Of a stretch of DNA of 35,623 nt, positions 31,543-35,623 are shown one piece after another; positions within the stretch are counted from its first letter, which is position 1; each line of letters starts with the position of its first letter. The DNA is from an uncultured Anaerolineae bacterium (GTDB lineage Bacteria > Chloroflexota > Anaerolineae > Anaerolineales > Villigracilaceae): contig CAIMZS010000216.1 of the NCBI GenBank assembly GCA_903846015.1, forward strand, positions 1-35,623, given 5' to 3'. Position numbers and translations under genes: made by a program. Under the pieces are notes generated by a model. It worked only from the letters and a program-made list of their open reading frames with translations. It was not told where the DNA came from and did not search any database.

Positions 31543-32499
31543 ATGGATATCTTGATCAGCGGCTCGGTTGCATATGACTATTTGATGACATTTCCAGGGC
31601 TGTTTCATGAGCAAATCCTGCCAGAACGATTAAAGTCGATCAGCCTCTCGTTTTTGGTTGACAGCATGACCCGGCAGCGGGGCGGGGTGGCTCCCAATAT
31701 TGCTTACACACTGGCTCTCCTGGGTGGCAAACCACGTTTATTCGCCACAGTCGGTGAGGATTTTGAGGAATACCGTGCCTGGCTTGAAAAATTTGGTATT
31801 GACACACAATGGGCCAGAGTGGTTCCTGGAAAATTTACAGCTTCCTTTTTCGCCACTACAGACAAGATCAACGCACAGATCGCATCGTTTTATCCAGGTG
31901 CGATGGCAGAAGCCACATTATTGTCGCTTAAGGATTTGCCAACGACCCCGGACCTGGTTATCATCTCTCCCACAGATCCACGGGCAATGAAAAAGCATGC
32001 ATTGGAATGCCGTGAAATGAATATCCCATACCTGTATGATCCATCCCAACAAGTATTGAGGCTGGAGGGGGAAGAACTTGCCAGAGATATGAAAGGTGCA
32101 CACTTTCTGTTTGTTAATGATTATGAATTTGGATTAATCTCCAAAAAAACTGGTCTGGACCTGCCTCAAATCTTAAAGTGTGTAGATATTATCGTTGTTA
32201 CCAAAGGGGCGGATGGAGCTGTGATTTACGCCAATGGCGGTGAAGTTTCGATACCCGTTATACCGGAAGAACGTATCGTCGACCCGACTGGTGTAGGTGA
32301 TGCCTTCCGCGGAGGATTTCTGGCTGGATATTCACACGGATTTGACCTGGAATTGTGCGGAAAAATCGGTTCCCTGGCAGCAGTATACTGTCTTGAACAA
32401 AATGGTCCACAAAACCATTTTTATACTCGCCAGGAATTTGTGGAACGCTTCCGCAAGCATTATGCTGATGGTGGTAAACTTGATGCATTGTTGCCATAA
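31543..32499 (+). CDS. PfkB-family sugar/nucleoside kinase, probably adenosine kinase-like
   Basis: The 318-residue kinase belongs to the PfkB (ribokinase/adenosine kinase) family. The N-terminal signature has GGVAPNIAYTLALLGGKPRLF, and the C-terminal signature is DPTGVGDAFRGGFLAGY with the catalytic aspartate; VVTKGADGAVIY precedes it. It lies between mtnA and ahcY. Because AhcY releases adenosine, adenosine phosphorylation is the best guess, but ribose or another sugar cannot be excluded. The start is taken as ATG at 31543 (MDILISGSVAYDYL, the usual family beginning) rather than the in-frame TTG at 31531; AAGGA lies 13 bases before the ATG, somewhat far. The kinase gene is 48 bases from ahcY. 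Confidence 0.85.
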   Translation: MDILISGSVAYDYLMTFPGLFHEQILPERLKSISLSFLVDSMTRQRGGVAPNIAYTLALLGGKPRLFATVGEDFEEYRAWLEKFGIDTQWARVVPGKFTASFFATTDKINAQIASFYPGAMAEATLLSLKDLPTTPDLVIISPTDPRAMKKHALECREMNIPYLYDPSQQVLRLEGEELARDMKGAHFLFVNDYEFGLISKKTGLDLPQILKCVDIIVVTKGADGAVIYANGGEVSIPVIPEERIVDPTGVGDAFRGGFLAGYSHGFDLELCGKIGSLAAVYCLEQNGPQNHFYTRQEFVERFRKHYADGGKLDALLP

Positions 32500-32538
32500 T
32501 CTGCCAAATATTTTTAATCATTCGAGCAAAGTGAGTAA

Positions 32539-33810
<1,272 letters not shown>

Positions 33811-33825
33811 ACAAGGAAAGTTTTA

Positions 33826-33864
33826 TAATCAAAATCCCCTGGGAAAACCAGGGGATTTTGATTA
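33826..33864. terminator. Bidirectional terminator between ahcY and the ABC-F gene
   Basis: A perfect 17-bp stem (33826-33842 with 33848-33864) with a 5-base loop lies between the convergent ahcY and ABC-F genes. AT-rich arm ends supply T-rich 3' tails on both strands, as in typical bidirectional intrinsic terminators. Confidence 0.85.
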
Positions 33865-33914
33865 ATATTTCCATGCACCACCATAAACGGGGAAAACCGC
33901 TCAATAAATTACCA

Positions 33915-35573
33915 TTATTTTCCTTTATCGTTTCTGTTGTACATTGCTCCAGTCATTATTTTATTTGCATAATCACTGTACCCGCCGATGAATTCTTTGA
34001 TGCCGGTATCTTTTAATTCAAGAATTTTGTTCACAGTTCGGTCCAGGAAATAGCGATCATGCGAAATAACCAGAACCGTGCCTACAAAATTGCTCAGAGC
34101 GTTTTCAAGTACTTCGGCAGCCGAAATGTCAAGGTTGTTGGTGGGCTCATCCAGGAGTAAAAAGTTTGCTCCAGATAAAACTAGAAGCGCCAATTGAAGC
34201 CGGCTTCTCTCGCCTCCAGAGAGCGTTCCAATTTTTTGGGAAGCTTGTTGGTAGGTAAATAAATAACGAATAAGCAATGCCACGGCTTGGGCTTCGGTCA
34301 TACTGGCAGCGCTCCGTACAATCTCGATCAGGGTCTGATTGAAATCCAATGTTTCGTGTTCTTGAGAATAATATCCAATTTTAACACTTGGTCCAATTTT
34401 TATTTCACCACCATCCGGCTGTTCCTTTTCTAAAATCAAACGAAAAAGAACCGACTTCCCAACACCATTTGCGCCGATTAAGCCGACTCGCTCACCGTGG
34501 CGGATTAAAAAGTTAGCGGCTTTAATCAATGGGCGTGAAGAGAACGACTTACTGACCTGGACGAATTCCAACACTTGATTAGATCCACGCCAACCGCCCA
34601 ATTCCAGACCCATCCGCCGGCGATCGCTACTGGGACGATCAATTTCATTTACTTTTTCTAATCGTGTTTGCATTGAACGGACGCGGCTGGCAAATTTATC
34701 GCTTACCTGCACCCATAATTGGTAACGTTTTAGCGCAAGCTCCATCCGGTTGATGGCACGCTGTTGGATCTGGTAAAGTTCTTCTTGTTTGGCAAGTCGC
34801 GCTTCTTTGTCTATGATGTATTCTGTATAATTACCAACGAACGTTGTCAAACAACCATCCTCAATTTCTGTGATGTGTGTAACGACAGCGTCCAAAAGAT
34901 AACGATCATGAGAAATGATAACCACTGCACCAGGATATTCCAGGATTAACCGTTCAAGAAAAGCCTTGGCAGGCATATCAAGATGGTTGTCGGGTTCATC
35001 CAGCAGCAACACTGAAGGTCGTAATAGTAAAAGCCGAGCGAGTCCAATAAGCTTCTTTTGCCCCCCGCTTAAAAAACCAATTGGCTTAATAAAATCTGAT
35101 TCGGGCAAACCCAGTCCCTTAAGGATTTCGCGAACTCGGGCTGGGTAAGATGCACCACCAAGGGATTGGTATTCATCCAAAAGTTTTTGCTGCAGCGTAA
35201 TAGCTCGATCAAGGGACTTTTGGTGATTGTAAACAACGGGATCACCCATCCTGGCTTCCAGTATTTGTAGCTCTACTTCCAGTTCTGCAATTCGAGGATT
35301 TCCCTCCAGGGCAAGCGCTAAGGCAGTTTTTTCAGAATCAAACTCCGGGTGCTGAGGTAGGTAACCCAGGGTTGTATCCTTTGCCTTTACAACAGAACCA
35401 CCGGGTTCTGAAGTATGTTCAGAGATGATCAATTTTAAAAGGGAAGATTTTCCTGCTCCATTAGGGCCAATGAGTCCAATTTTCTGATCATGCTGAATTT
35501 CCCAGTTTAGATTTTTTAAAATAGCCCGGGCGCCGAGAATAAGGGTAGTCTTAAAAAGGCTTATGGAGATCAC
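33915..35573 (-). CDS. ABC-F family ATPase (ribosome-associated type)
   Basis: The 552-residue cytosolic protein has two ABC ATPase domains and no membrane segment, the layout of ABC-F translation or antibiotic-resistance factors. Domain 1 has Walker A GPNGAGKSS, signature LSGGQKK and Walker B LLLLDEPDNHLD. A charged linker holds KQEELYQIQQRAINRMELA (about residues 250-310, the P-site tRNA interaction motif region). Domain 2 has GANGVGKS, LSGGERSRLQLALL and LLLDEPTNNLD. The catalytic glutamates are present, so both sites should be active. The start is GTG at 35573 with AGGA 7 bases upstream. A housekeeping role like EttA/Uup or a drug-protection role cannot be separated from sequence alone. 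The last 50 bases of the window hold nothing recognisable. Confidence 0.9.
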   Translation of the reverse strand: MISISLFKTTLILGARAILKNLNWEIQHDQKIGLIGPNGAGKSSLLKLIISEHTSEPGGSVVKAKDTTLGYLPQHPEFDSEKTALALALEGNPRIAELEVELQILEARMGDPVVYNHQKSLDRAITLQQKLLDEYQSLGGASYPARVREILKGLGLPESDFIKPIGFLSGGQKKLIGLARLLLLRPSVLLLDEPDNHLDMPAKAFLERLILEYPGAVVIISHDRYLLDAVVTHITEIEDGCLTTFVGNYTEYIIDKEARLAKQEELYQIQQRAINRMELALKRYQLWVQVSDKFASRVRSMQTRLEKVNEIDRPSSDRRRMGLELGGWRGSNQVLEFVQVSKSFSSRPLIKAANFLIRHGERVGLIGANGVGKSVLFRLILEKEQPDGGEIKIGPSVKIGYYSQEHETLDFNQTLIEIVRSAASMTEAQAVALLIRYLFTYQQASQKIGTLSGGERSRLQLALLVLSGANFLLLDEPTNNLDISAAEVLENALSNFVGTVLVISHDRYFLDRTVNKILELKDTGIKEFIGGYSDYANKIMTGAMYNRNDKGK

Positions 35574-35623
35574 GAAAATATCCTAATGTTTGAGAGTGGT
35601 TAAAGGTCTGGAGAAACAGAAGC

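Overview
The window looks like ordinary chromosome of a bacterium of the Chloroflexota, most likely Anaerolineae-like. This is an inference from gene content: a short primary sigma factor, a zinc-type MetRS with a KISGS signature loop, a proline-rich TPR/SLT lipoprotein, a Tat-type L,D-transpeptidase and a pgeF-yggS-yggT-DUF167 row. There are no outer-membrane genes. By eye the G+C is moderate. No rRNA, tRNA, CRISPR array, insertion sequence or phage gene was seen. Thirty-four genes fill the window and no gap between genes exceeds about 281 bases.

Left part (1-5146, all minus strand): partial metG, the primary sigma factor with a DUF177 gene upstream, and a tatD-polyprenyl diphosphate synthase pair. 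Then come a plus-strand group II PLP lyase that closely resembles sphingosine-1-phosphate lyase, an MFS_2 (GPH-type) transporter, a phosphohexomutase, 5-formyl-THF cyclo-ligase, an SDR oxidoreductase and a THUMP-type RNA methylase (5239-12365). A plus-strand tRNA-thiolation operon follows (12419-15380): cysteine desulfurase, hotdog thioesterase, mnmA and a small membrane protein.

The most unusual part is 15410-22513. Minus strand: an uncharacterised 455-residue protein, an 820-residue fusion of a serine alpha/beta-hydrolase with an acyl-CoA-synthetase-like ligase, and a second alpha/beta-hydrolase. Plus strand, divergent: a patatin-like lipase, a CPBP membrane protease, a small membrane protein and a carboxylesterase. 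The two sides meet in 17 bp holding one palindromic -10 box (TATAATTATA), placed so that both transcripts would begin at their start codons. I read this as a candidate acyl-ester or lipid-remodelling locus; its substrate is unknown.

From 22597 to 27788 the plus strand carries a Tat-exported L,D-transpeptidase, CcdA, a glutaredoxin-like/DUF2085 fusion, and pgeF-yggS-yggT-DUF167. A minus-strand TPR/SLT lytic transglycosylase lipoprotein follows. Next is a plus-strand methyl-cycle/nucleoside-salvage group (mtnA, a PfkB kinase, ahcY), and the window ends with a minus-strand ABC-F ATPase.

A recurring feature is apparent leaderless transcription. Six gene starts (5239+, 12365-, 18704-, 20123-, 20141+, 30292-) have a -10 hexamer ending 6-8 bases before the start codon. 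Two of them also have a good -35 at exactly 17 bp, and none has a usable Shine-Dalgarno sequence. Other genes have clear Shine-Dalgarno sequences and often GTG or TTG starts.
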